Below are positions 1 through 8,307 of a stretch of 64,000 nt of DNA, piece after piece; position 1 is the stretch's first letter, and every line of letters starts with the position of its first letter. The notes under the pieces were generated by a model, which ran no database searches, was not told where the DNA came from, and saw only the letters and a list, made by a program, of their open reading frames with translations. Made by a program: the position numbers and the translations under genes. Source of the stretch: Aureimonas endophytica (lineage in GTDB: Bacteria > Pseudomonadota > Alphaproteobacteria > Rhizobiales > Rhizobiaceae); NCBI RefSeq assembly GCF_014642635.1, contig NZ_BMIQ01000001.1, positions 1,206,325-1,270,324 on the forward strand, read 5' to 3'.

Positions 1-178
1 CAATCTCGGCGACGCGAAGAGCCTCATCACCCATCCGGCGACGACGACGCACAAGAACCTCACGCCGGACGTGCGGGCCGAGCTCGGCATTTCGGACGGC
101 ATGCTGCGCCTGTCGGCCGGCATCGAGGATGGCCACGATCTCGTCGAGGACATCGAGGCGGCGCTGGCGACGCTCTGA
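1..178 (+). CDS. metZ: O-succinylhomoserine sulfhydrylase, C-terminal fragment
   Basis: The frame is already open at base 2 and runs 58 codons to a TGA at 176-178, so only the C-terminus lies in the window. It reads through [14 protein letters not shown] and then [16 protein letters not shown]. This is the conserved C-terminal block of Cys/Met-metabolism PLP enzymes, where [11 protein letters not shown] is characteristic of the metZ/metY group. The enzyme makes homocysteine from O-succinylhomoserine and sulfide in the cytosol. The neighbour apaG supports metZ, since the two are often adjacent in Hyphomicrobiales. The PLP lysine is outside the window. A related O-acetylhomoserine enzyme cannot be excluded. 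Confidence 0.85.
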   Translation, partial: NLGDAKSLITHPATTTHKNLTPDVRAELGISDGMLRLSAGIEDGHDLVEDIEAALATL

Positions 179-321
179 CGCCGGCGGCCGAAGCGACGGG
201 CGCGCGACCATTCGCGGCGCCGCCCGTCGAAACGGTTGCATTTTGCGCGTCTTCGGGTCTGTTCTCCGCCGACCGGCCGAACGGCCGCTTCGGTCGCGGC
301 GAGGACAGGAAGAGGCGAAGG

Positions 322-714
322 ATGTACAAGGCGACGACGCGCGGCATCACGGTCAGCGTGACGCCCGCCTATCTGGAAGGGCAGTCCGATCCCGAGGCCG
401 GCCGCTGGGTCTGGGCCTATACGATCGCGATCGAGAATGGCGGCACCGAGACGGTGCAGCTGCGCGCCCGCCATTGGCGCATCACCGACGCCCATGGCCA
501 TGTCGAGGACGTGCGCGGCGCGGGCGTCGTCGGCGAGGAGCCGGTGATCCCGCCCGGCGACAGTTTCACCTATACGTCCGGCTGCCCGCTGCCGACGCCT
601 TCGGGCTTCATGCAGGGCAGCTATCGCATGGAGGGCGAGGACGGTTCGAGCTTCGACATCGCCGTGCCGCCCTTCTCGCTCGACCTGCCGGACATGGCGC
701 GTGTCCTCAACTGA
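322..714 (+). CDS. apaG: ApaG/DUF525 protein
   Basis: The product has 130 aa, the usual ApaG length (about 125-130). It is a single fibronectin-III-like beta-sandwich domain with the family core [20 protein letters not shown] at about 52-71, then [20 protein letters not shown] and GSYRM. ApaG is a small cytosolic protein whose molecular role is poorly defined; E. coli mutants affect metal sensitivity and Ap4A levels. The gene follows metZ after a 143-bp gap and overlaps the next gene by 14 bp. ATG at 322 is preceded by the purine-rich AGGAAGAGGCGAAGG, a clear ribosome binding site. Confidence 0.93.
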   Translation: MYKATTRGITVSVTPAYLEGQSDPEAGRWVWAYTIAIENGGTETVQLRARHWRITDAHGHVEDVRGAGVVGEEPVIPPGDSFTYTSGCPLPTPSGFMQGSYRMEGEDGSSFDIAVPPFSLDLPDMARVLN

Positions 715-1342
715 GGCGGCCCGACGCCCCGCCTGCGGCCGGATCGTCGTCCTCAACGGGGCGCCGCGCTCCGGCAAGACGAGTCTGGCCCGCGCGATGC
801 AGCAATCGCTCGACGGGATCTGGATCCATCTCGGCACCGACGTGATGATGGCGGCGATCCCGGAGCGGCTGAGGCCCGGCATCGGCCTGCGCCCCGGCGG
901 CGAGCGGCCGGATCTCGAACCCCGCCTCCCCCGCCTCTACGCGGCGCTCTACGATACGCTCGCCGCCCATAGCCGGCAGGGCTTCGATGTCGTCACCGAT
1001 CTCGGCCATCACGACCACTATTCGCGCCCGCTCGGCATCCTGCCCGCCTGCGCCCGCCGCCTCGCCGGCCTGCCGGCATTCCTGATCGGCCTGCGCGCGC
1101 CGCTGGCGGCCATCCTGGAGCGCCGCCGCGCGGCGGGCGGGCCCTATCTCGCTCCGGCCGACGGCGAGCCGGTGCCGGCGCCGATCGCGCTCTGGCAGGA
1201 GGCGGTGCACCAGCCCGGCCTCTACGATCTCGAGCTCGATACGGCGCGGCTCGCGCCGGAGGCGGCGGCGCAAGCGGTCGGCCGGCTTCTCGCCGCGCCG
1301 CCAGCGGGACCGCGGGCCTTCGAGCGGCTCGCCCAGCTCTGA
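701..1342 (+). CDS. Chloramphenicol phosphotransferase-like P-loop protein
   Basis: The 213-aa protein has a Walker A motif [10 protein letters not shown] at about 19-28 after a beta strand RIVVLN. Further on are a [10 protein letters not shown] segment and a [10 protein letters not shown] segment. This layout matches the CPT family of small-molecule kinases (Streptomyces chloramphenicol 3-O-phosphotransferase and many uncharacterised homologues). The natural substrate is unknown, and resistance should not be assumed. Translation appears to start at GTG 701, inside the last codons of apaG (14-bp overlap), implying coupling. No better start follows before the P-loop. Confidence 0.7.
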   Translation: MSSTEAARRPACGRIVVLNGAPRSGKTSLARAMQQSLDGIWIHLGTDVMMAAIPERLRPGIGLRPGGERPDLEPRLPRLYAALYDTLAAHSRQGFDVVTDLGHHDHYSRPLGILPACARRLAGLPAFLIGLRAPLAAILERRRAAGGPYLAPADGEPVPAPIALWQEAVHQPGLYDLELDTARLAPEAAAQAVGRLLAAPPAGPRAFERLAQL

Positions 1343-1346
1343 GCGC

Positions 1347-2348
1347 TCAGTCCTCCGCGAATTCCTCCGGCGCGAAGCTGTAATGCTGGCCGCAGAATTC
1401 GCAGGTCACGTCGATCCGCCCGTCCTCGACGGACTCGGCGATCTCCTCCGCCGTGAAGCTCGACAGCACGCCCTTGATCTTCTCGCGCGAGCACGAGCAG
1501 TCGTCGAGCATCGGCGTCGCCTCGAAGACGCGCACGCCGCGCTCGTGGAAGAGGCGGAACAGCAGCCGCTCGACGCCGACTTCGGGATCCGTCAGCTCGG
1601 ACGGATGGACGGTGCCGACGAGCGACTTCACCTCCGCCCAGGCATCGTCCACCGGCAGGCCGGCGCCGAGATCGGCGCCTTCCGGCGCGTCGCCGCCCGG
1701 CAGGTCCGGCTGGCGCATCCGCTCCGGCGCCTCGGGCAGGAACTGGGCGATCAGGCCGCCGGCGCGCCAGCCTTGGCGGAAGCCGCCGCCGGCCTCGCGC
1801 CGCCGGAGCGTCGCGACCGCCAGACGCACCGTCGTCGGAATCTGTTCGGACTGGCGGAAATAGCTTTCCGCCACGGCTTCGAGCCCGGTGCCGTTCAGCT
1901 CCACGATGCCCTGATAGCGCTGCATGTGCTCGCCCTGGTCGACGGTGAGCGCCAGAATGCCGGTGCCGAGAAGCTCGGCCGGAGCAGCCTGTCCCGCCGC
2001 TTCGGCCGCAGCCAGTCGCTCGGCGTCGAATCTCGCATAGGCGCGCACGCTGGACGGCGTCGAGAGATCGACCACCAGAAGGTCGACCGGCCCGTCGGTC
2101 TGCGCCTGGGCGATGAACTTGCCGTCGAATTTCAGCGAGGCGCCGAGCAGCACCGTCAGGACGATCATCTCGGCAAGCAGCGCCGCGACCGCCGGCGGAT
2201 AGGCATGGCGGGCAAGGATCGAATCCAGCATCGGCCCAAGCTGCACCGCGCGCCCGCGCGAATCCAGCGCCTCCACGGTGAAGGGGACGACCGCGTCGTC
2301 CCCCGCGAAGCCGAATTCCCCGAGGTGTGGGATCTCGCCCTCAGCCAT
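1347..2348 (-). CDS. hslO: Redox-regulated chaperone Hsp33
   Basis: The product has 333 aa and is a cytosolic holdase activated by oxidation plus unfolding. The zinc-binding switch is visible at the C-terminus as CSC (about 284-286) and CEFC (about 316-319), the CxC/CxxC arrangement of the family. The N-terminal substrate-binding fold begins [21 protein letters not shown] chose ATG at 2348 because Hsp33 homology begins there; its first 8 bases overlap the end of argF, suggesting translational coupling. The longer open frame to 2396 encodes an unrelated Arg/Pro-rich extension. Association with argF downstream of argD is common in Hyphomicrobiales. Confidence 0.93.
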   Translation of the reverse strand: MAEGEIPHLGEFGFAGDDAVVPFTVEALDSRGRAVQLGPMLDSILARHAYPPAVAALLAEMIVLTVLLGASLKFDGKFIAQAQTDGPVDLLVVDLSTPSSVRAYARFDAERLAAAEAAGQAAPAELLGTGILALTVDQGEHMQRYQGIVELNGTGLEAVAESYFRQSEQIPTTVRLAVATLRRREAGGGFRQGWRAGGLIAQFLPEAPERMRQPDLPGGDAPEGADLGAGLPVDDAWAEVKSLVGTVHPSELTDPEVGVERLLFRLFHERGVRVFEATPMLDDCSCSREKIKGVLSSFTAEEIAESVEDGRIDVTCEFCGQHYSFAPEEFAED

Positions 2349-3279
2349 TCCGGGACACCTCGCCGAAGCACCAGGCGAGAATCGATTTCTGCGCATGGAG
2401 CCGGTTCTCGGCCTCGTCGAAGACGACCGATTGCGGCCCGTCGATCACCTCGTCCGTCACCTCCTCGCCGCGATGGGCCGGCAGGCAGTGCATGAACAGG
2501 GCCTGCGGATCGGCATGGGCCATCAGGCGCTCGTTTACCTGATAGGGGGCGAAGACATTGTGGCCGCGCGCCAGATGTTCCTTGCCCATCGACACCCAGG
2601 TGTCCGTGACGACGCAGTCGACGCCCGCCACCGCCGCGACCGGATCGGCGGTGGTGGTGATCGACGCCCCCTCGCCGCGCGCCCGGGCGATCCGCTCGGC
2701 ATCGGCCTCGGAGCCTTCCGGCGTCGCGATGCGCAGCGAGAATCCGAAGCGGCTGGTCGCCTCGATGATCGAGTTCAGGACGTTGTTGCCGTCGCCGACC
2801 CAGGCGAAGGTGCGGCCCTTCACCGGCCCGCGCTTCTCCTCGAAGGTCATGAGATCGGCCATGATCTGGCAGGGATGCGTGTCGTCCGTCAGGCCGTTGA
2901 TCACCGGCACCGTCGCGAATTCGGCCATTTCGAGCAGGCGGTCATGGGTCGTCGTGCGGATCATGATCGCATCGACATAGCGCGACAGGACGCGCGCGGT
3001 ATCGGCGATCGTTTCGGCACGACCGAGCTGCATCTCCGAACCCGACAGGAACAGCGTCTCGCCGCCGAGCTGGCGCATGGCGACGTCGAAGGAGACGCGG
3101 GTGCGGGTCGAGGGTTTGTCGAAGATCATCGCCAGCACCCGGCCGGCAAGCGGCTTGGCGCCGCCGCGTCCCTCGCCCTTGCGGCGGATCGCGTCGGCGA
3201 TGATCGCGGCGAGCTCGTCGCCCGGCAGGGCGGCGAGATCGATGAAATGCCGGGGGGCGGCCGTCGTGTCGCTTCTCAC
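2341..3279 (-). CDS. argF: Ornithine carbamoyltransferase
   Basis: The enzyme converts ornithine and carbamoyl phosphate to citrulline in arginine synthesis. It has 312 aa, the normal length. The carbamoyl-phosphate motif [10 protein letters not shown] is at about 55-64, the ornithine-side segment DTWVSMG lies in the middle, and the catalytic HCLPAHRG is at about 264-271. I placed the start at GTG 3279, seven bases after the argD stop, because homology begins at [14 protein letters not shown]; longer versions add an Arg/Pro-rich stretch inside argD. The gene is in an operon with argD upstream and hslO downstream. Confidence 0.92.
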   Translation of the reverse strand: MRSDTTAAPRHFIDLAALPGDELAAIIADAIRRKGEGRGGAKPLAGRVLAMIFDKPSTRTRVSFDVAMRQLGGETLFLSGSEMQLGRAETIADTARVLSRYVDAIMIRTTTHDRLLEMAEFATVPVINGLTDDTHPCQIMADLMTFEEKRGPVKGRTFAWVGDGNNVLNSIIEATSRFGFSLRIATPEGSEADAERIARARGEGASITTTADPVAAVAGVDCVVTDTWVSMGKEHLARGHNVFAPYQVNERLMAHADPQALFMHCLPAHRGEEVTDEVIDGPQSVVFDEAENRLHAQKSILAWCFGEVSRNG

Positions 3280-3286
3280 GCCAGCC

Positions 3287-4498
3287 TCACGCCGTCTTCC
3301 GGGCGGTCGCGGCGGACAGGCTGGCGATCGCGCCCTCCATCCGCTCCATGCCCTCGCGCACATCCTCGGCCGAGATGATCAGCGGCGGCAGCAGGCGCAC
3401 CACATTGTCGCCGGCCGGCACCGCCAGCATGCCGTGCTGGCGCATCGCCGCAATCAGTTCGCCATTCGGCACCACGGCCTTGACGCCGAGCAGCAGCCCT
3501 TCGCCGCGAATGTCCGACACGACGTCGGGATAACGGTCGAGCATGCCGGCCAGCGCCTGCTTGATCTGCAGGGAGCGCTCGCGGACATTGTCCATGAAGC
3601 CTTCGGCCAGCACCACGTCGAGCACGGCATTGCCGACTGCCATGGCCAGCGGATTGCCGCCATAGGTCGTGCCGTGCGTGCCGGTGGTCATGCCGGCCGC
3701 CGCCTCGGCGGTGGCGAGGCAGACGCCGAGCGGGAAGCCGCCGCCGATGCCCTTGGCGACGGCCATGATGTCCGGCCGCACATCCGCCCATTCATGGGCG
3801 AAGAGCCGCCCGGTGCGGCCGGTGCCGCATTGCACCTCGTCGAGGATCAGAAGCAGGCCCTCGCGGTCGCAGAGCTCGCGCAAGCTGCGCAGCATCTCGC
3901 GCGGCACCACGCGGATGCCGCCCTCGCCCTGGATCGGCTCGATCAGGATTCCCGCCGTTTCCGGGCCGATCGCGGCGGCCAGCGCCTCCTTGTCGCCGAA
4001 GGGCACCTGGTCGAAGCCCTCGACCTTCGGGCCGAAGCCTTCGAGATATTTCGCCTGGCCGCCGGCCGCGATCGTCGCCAGCGTGCGGCCGTGGAAGGCG
4101 CCCTCGAAGGTGACGATGCGGAAGCGCTCCGGCCGGCCGTTGACATAATGGTAGCGCCGCGCCGTCTTGATCGCGCATTCGAGCGCTTCCGCGCCCGAAT
4201 TGGTGAAGAAGGCCTTGTCGGCGAAGGTCGCCGCCGTCAGCCGCTCGGCGAGCCGGATCTGGCCCGGAATCTCGACGAGGTTCGAGACGTGCCAGACCTT
4301 CTCGGCCTGCGCCTTCAGCGCCTCGACGAGATGCGGGTGGACATGGCCGAGCGAGGACACCGCGACGCCGCCGGCGAAATCCAGATAGCGCGTGCCGTCC
4401 TCGGCGATCAGCCAGACGCCCTCGCCTCGCTCGAAGCGCACGGCGGCCCTCGCATAGGTTCCGTAGAGGGGCGAAGAACTGTCGGGAGCAACGGACAT
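3287..4498 (-). CDS. argD: Acetylornithine aminotransferase
   Basis: This is a class-III PLP aminotransferase of 403 aa that transfers an amino group from glutamate to N-acetylglutamate semialdehyde. Landmarks are [14 protein letters not shown] (about 98-111), FHGRT (about 135-139), [14 protein letters not shown] (about 217-230) with the PLP-contacting Asp, and the Schiff-base lysine K249 in [13 protein letters not shown]. The following gene argF argues for an arginine-pathway role over other class-III transaminases, although succinyl-DAP transaminase activity is also possible. It is the first gene of the argD-argF-hslO operon, with a leader of about 165 bases. Confidence 0.92.
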   Translation of the reverse strand: MSVAPDSSSPLYGTYARAAVRFERGEGVWLIAEDGTRYLDFAGGVAVSSLGHVHPHLVEALKAQAEKVWHVSNLVEIPGQIRLAERLTAATFADKAFFTNSGAEALECAIKTARRYHYVNGRPERFRIVTFEGAFHGRTLATIAAGGQAKYLEGFGPKVEGFDQVPFGDKEALAAAIGPETAGILIEPIQGEGGIRVVPREMLRSLRELCDREGLLLILDEVQCGTGRTGRLFAHEWADVRPDIMAVAKGIGGGFPLGVCLATAEAAAGMTTGTHGTTYGGNPLAMAVGNAVLDVVLAEGFMDNVRERSLQIKQALAGMLDRYPDVVSDIRGEGLLLGVKAVVPNGELIAAMRQHGMLAVPAGDNVVRLLPPLIISAEDVREGMERMEGAIASLSAATARKTA

Positions 4499-4593
4499 TG
4501 CGGCACTCGTTTCGTGGCACGGGATCGGCGGACCCTGTCCGGCCAGGCCATCGCAACGGACCGGCCGGACGAATCCGGACCCTGAAAGATCGA

Positions 4594-4616
4594 AAGCCTG
4601 CCGCGCGGGCAGGCTT
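4594..4616 (-). promoter_or_regulatory. Hairpin in the argD leader
   Basis: A perfect 9-bp inverted repeat (AAGCCTGCC / GGCAGGCTT) with a 5-base loop lies about 100 bases upstream of argD and downstream of its likely promoter. No T-run follows it on the minus strand, so it is not a classical terminator. It could be an attenuation or stability element. Confidence 0.5.
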
Positions 4617-4671
4617 CGTCAGACCGGGCATCGCGAGGGCGCGGACACCTTGTCAGCCCGCGCGCGCGTTT

Positions 4672-4702
4672 CCTATACCATGCCGAAACGCGCGCTTGTC
4701 AA
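4672..4702 (-). promoter_or_regulatory. Putative sigma-70 promoter of argD operon
   Basis: Read on the minus strand there is a perfect TTGACA -35 hexamer (4702-4697) and a TATAGG or GTATAG -10 with 18-19 bases between. It would start transcription near 4665 and give argD a leader of about 165 bases. The spacing is slightly long, so confidence is moderate. Confidence 0.45.
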
Positions 4703-4774
4703 CGCGAAGGCGGCAAATCCATGGCCGTTTCGCCCGGCTCGGAGCACGCACAAGCTGGGGAAAAGGAAATTTTC

Positions 4775-4836
4775 GATTCGCTCTTGCCGCGTTGCACACT
4801 TGTCACGGAGTCGTGCGATAGGCTAGATTCATTAAC
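4775..4836 (+). promoter_or_regulatory. gcrA promoter with three GANTC sites and a CtrA half-site
   Basis: A rhizobial-type promoter is visible: -35 CTTGTC at 4799-4804 and -10 CTAGAT at 4823-4828, 18 bases apart. GANTC, the CcrM methylation target, occurs at 4775-4779, at 4808-4812 inside the spacer and at 4826-4830 over the -10. A TTAAC half-site typical of CtrA boxes lies at 4832-4836. In Caulobacter, GcrA acts with sigma-70 at promoters carrying methylated GANTC, and CtrA represses gcrA. The same logic is inferred here. Confidence 0.6.
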
Positions 4837-4950
4837 ATACTAGATTTCGTGTGGCGGACCAATACAGGCAATATATCTAGCAGCTTCCTCGCATTCGGCG
4901 GGAAAGTCCGGCTTGTATTGCCCCTTCCGCCGCTTGAGCAGGAGCCTTGC

Positions 4951-5511
4951 ATGAGCTGGACCGATGAGCGCGTCGAACTTCTGGCGAAGTTGTGGGGCGA
5001 GGGTCTCAGCGCGAGCCAGATCGCCAGCCAGCTCGGCGGCGTGACGCGCAACGCGGTGATCGGCAAGGTCCATCGCCTGAAGCTCGAAACGCGGGTGAAG
5101 GTGGCGGGCGCCGCCGAACTGGTGCGCCCGGCGCTGGCCGCCGAGCCGGTGATGGTGGAGGAAAGCGTCGAGGTGGCGACGGCGCAGGTCCTTCAGATGC
5201 AGACGAGCCTGCGCAGCGCGGCGCGGGGTGGCGGCGTGCAGGGAGCGACGGCGTTCAAGATGGAAGAACCCGACGATCTCGATCTCGACATCGAGCCGGA
5301 GGCGCCCCGGGCGCCGGGCGAGGTGGTGCCCATCGCCCGCAACCTCACGCTGGTGCAGCTGACCGAGCGCACCTGCAAATGGCCGCTCGGCGATCCCCTG
5401 TCGCCCGACTTCCGCTTCTGCGGCAATCATTCGGACGATTCCTCGCCCTATTGCCAATATCACGCCCGGATCGCCTTCCAGCCGGCCTCCGAGCGCCGCC
5501 GCATCCGCTGA
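4951..5511 (+). CDS. gcrA: Cell-cycle transcriptional regulator GcrA
   Basis: The product has 186 aa. The N-terminus MSWTDERVELLAKLWGEGLS, followed by ASQIASQLGGVTRNAVIGKV, is the diagnostic GcrA DNA-binding helix-turn-helix (about 1-45). The C-terminal sigma-70-interacting region carries TCKWPLGDP and FCGN, with conserved cysteines at about 141 and 157. GcrA binds RNA polymerase holoenzyme and stimulates promoters with CcrM-methylated GANTC sites. ATG 4951 was chosen over an in-frame ATG at 4849 because the family begins MSWTDERV and AGCAGGAG lies just upstream. The gene is monocistronic, with a terminator at 5566-5596. Confidence 0.96.
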   Translation: MSWTDERVELLAKLWGEGLSASQIASQLGGVTRNAVIGKVHRLKLETRVKVAGAAELVRPALAAEPVMVEESVEVATAQVLQMQTSLRSAARGGGVQGATAFKMEEPDDLDLDIEPEAPRAPGEVVPIARNLTLVQLTERTCKWPLGDPLSPDFRFCGNHSDDSSPYCQYHARIAFQPASERRRIR

Positions 5512-5565
5512 GGCGGAAAGCGGCGCCGCTGGTCGGCGGCCGGTGCGAGATCACGAGACGAAACC

Positions 5566-5596
5566 AAGGCGCGTCCCGACCGGGGCGCGCCTTTCT
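5566..5596 (+). terminator. Intrinsic terminator of gcrA
   Basis: A 12-bp stem (AAGGCGCGTCCC with GGGGCGCGCCTT, one G-U pair in RNA) is followed by TCTTCAT. It lies 55 bases after the gcrA stop. Confidence 0.75.
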
Positions 5597-5710
5597 TCAT
5601 GACGTGCCGATCGATGTAGTTGCGCCTCGAAATCCAGCGCCGGCCGATCGAGCGGGTTCGTTCCACTTGGTCCAGAACCCCTCTGCCTCGTCCCTTCAGT
5701 GGAAAGGCTT

Positions 5711-5860
5711 GTACCGGCGCGCTTGTGCATTGATCCTTGCTGCCTCCGTCTCAGCGTCGTCGTGCCGGGCCCGACCCGGCAACGGTGTTGAAGGGTCAAG
5801 GCCGGAATGACGAAGCGACGAAGAAGGCAGCGAGGATCAACGCATGAGCGCGGCGGCACG
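5711..5860. repeat. Palindromic intergenic repeat element
   Basis: The left arm (from about 5711) and the reverse complement of the right arm (to about 5860) align over some 50 bases. Shared blocks include TTGATCCT, GCTGCCT, TCGTC and CCGG, so the whole is a long imperfect inverted repeat of about 140 bp. The right arm reads GGTCAAGGCCGGAATGACG, a wording common in dispersed palindromic repeats of alphaproteobacteria. It lies between the terminators of gcrA and phoB. Frames crossing it are Arg-rich and not credible genes. Only one copy is visible in this window. Confidence 0.65.
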
Positions 5861-5913
5861 ACGGAAAGCGTCCGAGCAACGCTCCGAAACGAGCCCCTCC
5901 CCGCCCCGAAACA

Positions 5914-5945
5914 CGAAAGGCCGCCGGATGTGCCGGCGGCCTTCG
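5914..5945 (-). terminator. Intrinsic terminator of phoB
   Basis: An 11-bp perfect stem (AAGGCCGCCGG / CCGGCGGCCTT) with a 5-base loop; on the minus strand it is followed by TCGTGTTTCGG. It lies just after the phoB stop and would end the pst-pho transcript. Confidence 0.7.
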
Positions 5946-5969
5946 CGTCTTTTCCAGCAGGACCGCGCC

Positions 5970-6701
5970 TCAGGCGGGCACGGAACTGCTCTTGCTGGCG
6001 GGGCGCGACTGGAGGAAGGTCTCGTCCAGCGCATAACCGGCACCGCGCACGGTGCGGATCGGATCGCGCTCGCGGCCGCGATTGATGGCCTTGCGCAGGC
6101 GCCCGACATGGACGTCGACGGTGCGCTCGTCCACATAGACGTCGCGGCCCCAGACGCCGTCGAGCAGCTGCTCGCGCGAGAAGACGCGGCCCGGCGACTG
6201 CATCAGGAATTCCAGTAGGCGGAACTCGGTCGGGCCGAGCCGGATCTCGCGCCCCGAGCGATGCACGCGGTGCGACTGCCGGTCGAGATCGATGTCGCCG
6301 GCCGACAGGCGTCCGGAGATGCGCTCCGGCCGGGCGCGGCGCAGCATGGCCCGCACCCGCGCCATGAGTTCCGGCGTCGAGAAGGGCTTCACCACATAGT
6401 CGTCGGCGCCGACCGACAGGCCGCGCACGCGCTCCGATTCCTCGCCGCGCGCCGTCAGCATGATGATCGGCAGATCCTGCGTCTCCATCCGCGTCCGCAG
6501 CCGGCGGCAGAGCTCGACGCCGGACAGGCCCGGCAGCATCCAGTCCAGGATCAGGAGATCCGGCACTTCCTCCTTCAGCCGCATATCGGCCTCGTCGCCG
6601 CGCATGATCGCGTCGACGACATAGCCCTCGCTCTCCAGATTGTAGCGCAGGAGGATGGAGAGCGCCTCCTCGTCCTCGACGACGGCGATCCGCGCGGCCA
6701 T
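5970..6701 (-). CDS. phoB: Phosphate response regulator PhoB
   Basis: The 243-aa OmpR/PhoB-type regulator has a receiver domain at 1-120, with acidic residues E9-D10, phosphoacceptor D53 in LLILDWMLPG, and the conserved Lys in VVKPFSTPEL. Its winged-helix effector domain (about 135-232) contains LGPTEFRLLEFLM and RTVDVHVGRLRKAI. When phosphorylated by PhoR it binds Pho boxes such as the one at 12343-12375. It is the last gene of the phoR-pstSCAB-phoU-phoB series. A short Ser-rich tail follows the DNA-binding domain. Confidence 0.95.
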   Translation of the reverse strand: MAARIAVVEDEEALSILLRYNLESEGYVVDAIMRGDEADMRLKEEVPDLLILDWMLPGLSGVELCRRLRTRMETQDLPIIMLTARGEESERVRGLSVGADDYVVKPFSTPELMARVRAMLRRARPERISGRLSAGDIDLDRQSHRVHRSGREIRLGPTEFRLLEFLMQSPGRVFSREQLLDGVWGRDVYVDERTVDVHVGRLRKAINRGRERDPIRTVRGAGYALDETFLQSRPASKSSSVPA

Positions 6702-6705
6702 GTCC

Positions 6706-7440
6706 TCAGGCTCCGAGATCGGCCGCCGGCTTGCCGCCTTCGGCCGTCATGGTCGCGGTGCGGTCGTCCTTCGGCCGGTCGAGCCCCATCTGCTCGCCGG
6801 TCTTGATGTAGTAGATGGTCTCGGCGATGTTGGTCGCGTGGTCGCCGATGCGCTCGATGTTCTTGGCGCTGAACAGGAGATGCGTGCAGGCGGTGATGTT
6901 GCGCGGATCTTCCATCATATAGGTGAGAAGCTCGCGGAAGATCGACGTATACATCGCGTCGATCTCCTCGTCCCGGGCGCGGATGCTCTCGGCGCGGCGA
7001 TGGTCGCGGCTGGCATAGGAGTCCAGCACTTCCCGCAGCTGTTCCAGCGCCAGATCCGACAGATGCTCGATGCCGCGCACGAGCTGCACCGGCTGCTGGT
7101 GCTCCGTCACCGCCACGACGCGCTTGGCGATGTTCTTGCCGAGATCGCCGATGCGCTCGAGATCGTTGGAAATGCGGATCGCGCCGACGATCTCGCGCAG
7201 GTCCTGCGCCATCGGCTGACGCTTGGCGATGGTCATGATCGCCCGCTCGTCGAGCTCGCGCTGCGCCGTGTCGAGGATGATGTCGTCGGCCACCACCGAA
7301 TGGGCGAGGCTCGCATCGTTCTTGATCAGGGCCGAGACGGCGCGCTCGACTTGGCTCTCGGCCTGGCCGCCCATCTCCGAGATGCGGCGGACGATGAACT
7401 TCAATTCCTGGTCGTAGGATGTGACGATATGCTCGTCCAT
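6706..7440 (-). CDS. phoU: Phosphate signalling protein PhoU
   Basis: This 244-aa all-helical protein consists of two PhoU repeats. Each carries the metal-cluster pattern seen as DDIILDTAQRELDERA in the first half and ARDEEIDAMYTSIFRELLTY in the second, plus ERIGD in both (DLERIGDLGKNIAKR, NIERIGDHATNIAE). PhoU links the Pst transporter to PhoR so that kinase output is shut off when phosphate is plentiful. It lies 31 bp after pstB and 4 bp before phoB, consistent with co-transcription. Confidence 0.95.
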   Translation of the reverse strand: MDEHIVTSYDQELKFIVRRISEMGGQAESQVERAVSALIKNDASLAHSVVADDIILDTAQRELDERAIMTIAKRQPMAQDLREIVGAIRISNDLERIGDLGKNIAKRVVAVTEHQQPVQLVRGIEHLSDLALEQLREVLDSYASRDHRRAESIRARDEEIDAMYTSIFRELLTYMMEDPRNITACTHLLFSAKNIERIGDHATNIAETIYYIKTGEQMGLDRPKDDRTATMTAEGGKPAADLGA

Positions 7441-7471
7441 GGCGCTTTCCTCCTGCCGGTCGCCTGTCCGC

Positions 7472-8290
7472 TCAGCCGAAGCGGCCGGTAATGTAGTCCT
7501 GGGTGCGCTTGTCGTCGGGATTCTGGAACATCTTCTCCGTCGGCCCGACCTCCGCGATGTTCCCGAGATGGAACATGGCGGTGATCTGGCTGACGCGCGC
7601 CGCCTGCTGCATCGAATGGGTGACGATGACGATCGTGTAGTTCTGCTTCAGCTCGTCGATGAGTTCCTCGACGCGCGCCGTGGCGATCGGATCGAGCGCC
7701 GAACAGGGCTCGTCCATCAGGATCACTTCCGGCGACACGGCGATGGCGCGGGCGATGCAGAGACGCTGCTGCTGGCCGCCGGACAGGCCCGTGCCGGCCT
7801 CGTGCAGGCGGTCCTTGATCTCCTCGAAGAGACCGGCGCGCTTGAGGCTGGAGACGACGATCTCTTCCAGATCGGTCTTCGACTTCGCGAGGCCGTGGAT
7901 GCGCGGCCCATAGGCGATGTTGTCGAAGATCGACTTCGGGAAGGGATTGGGCTTCTGGAACACCATGCCGACGCGGGCGCGCAGTTCCACGACGTCGATC
8001 GCCGGATCGTAGATGTCCTCGCCATCGAGCGTGATCTTGCCGCCGACCTTGGCGCCCTCGACCGTGTCGTTCATGCGGTTGAGGCAGCGCAGGAAGGTCG
8101 ACTTGCCGCAGCCCGACGGACCGATCAGCGCCGTCACCTGCTTTTCCGCGACATTCAGCGAGACGCCGTGCAGCGCCTGCTTCGGGCCGTAATGGACCGT
8201 GACGGCCTCGCCCTTCATCTTGACTTTGTGCTCGGCCTGCACGGGACCACTCCTGACTGCCGGGGTAATGGAGGATGCGTTCTGCAGCAT
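7472..8290 (-). CDS. pstB: Phosphate ABC transporter ATP-binding protein
   Basis: The cytoplasmic ATPase of the high-affinity phosphate importer has 272 aa. It shows Walker [10 protein letters not shown] (57-65), the Q-loop [11 protein letters not shown] typical of PstB (111-121), signature LSGGQQQR (169-176), Walker B VILMDEP (189-195) and the switch histidine in [12 protein letters not shown] 8290 gives MLQNASS as the N-terminus and sits 17 bp after the pstA stop with GGAGACTC upstream. A much longer open frame continuing upstream is an artefact within pstA. Confidence 0.96.
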   Translation of the reverse strand: MLQNASSITPAVRSGPVQAEHKVKMKGEAVTVHYGPKQALHGVSLNVAEKQVTALIGPSGCGKSTFLRCLNRMNDTVEGAKVGGKITLDGEDIYDPAIDVVELRARVGMVFQKPNPFPKSIFDNIAYGPRIHGLAKSKTDLEEIVVSSLKRAGLFEEIKDRLHEAGTGLSGGQQQRLCIARAIAVSPEVILMDEPCSALDPIATARVEELIDELKQNYTIVIVTHSMQQAARVSQITAMFHLGNIAEVGPTEKMFQNPDDKRTQDYITGRFG

Positions 8291-8307
8291 GGACGGAGTC
8301 TCCGGCT

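Noticed and set aside
701-1342. A chloramphenicol-resistance gene
   Set aside because: The fold matches chloramphenicol phosphotransferase-like kinases, but this family is broad and the gene sits in a core locus; resistance is not supported.
5551-6085. Short open frames across the gcrA-phoB gap on both strands
   Set aside because: They coincide with the palindromic repeat and terminators, are Arg-rich, lack ribosome binding sites and overlap phoB.
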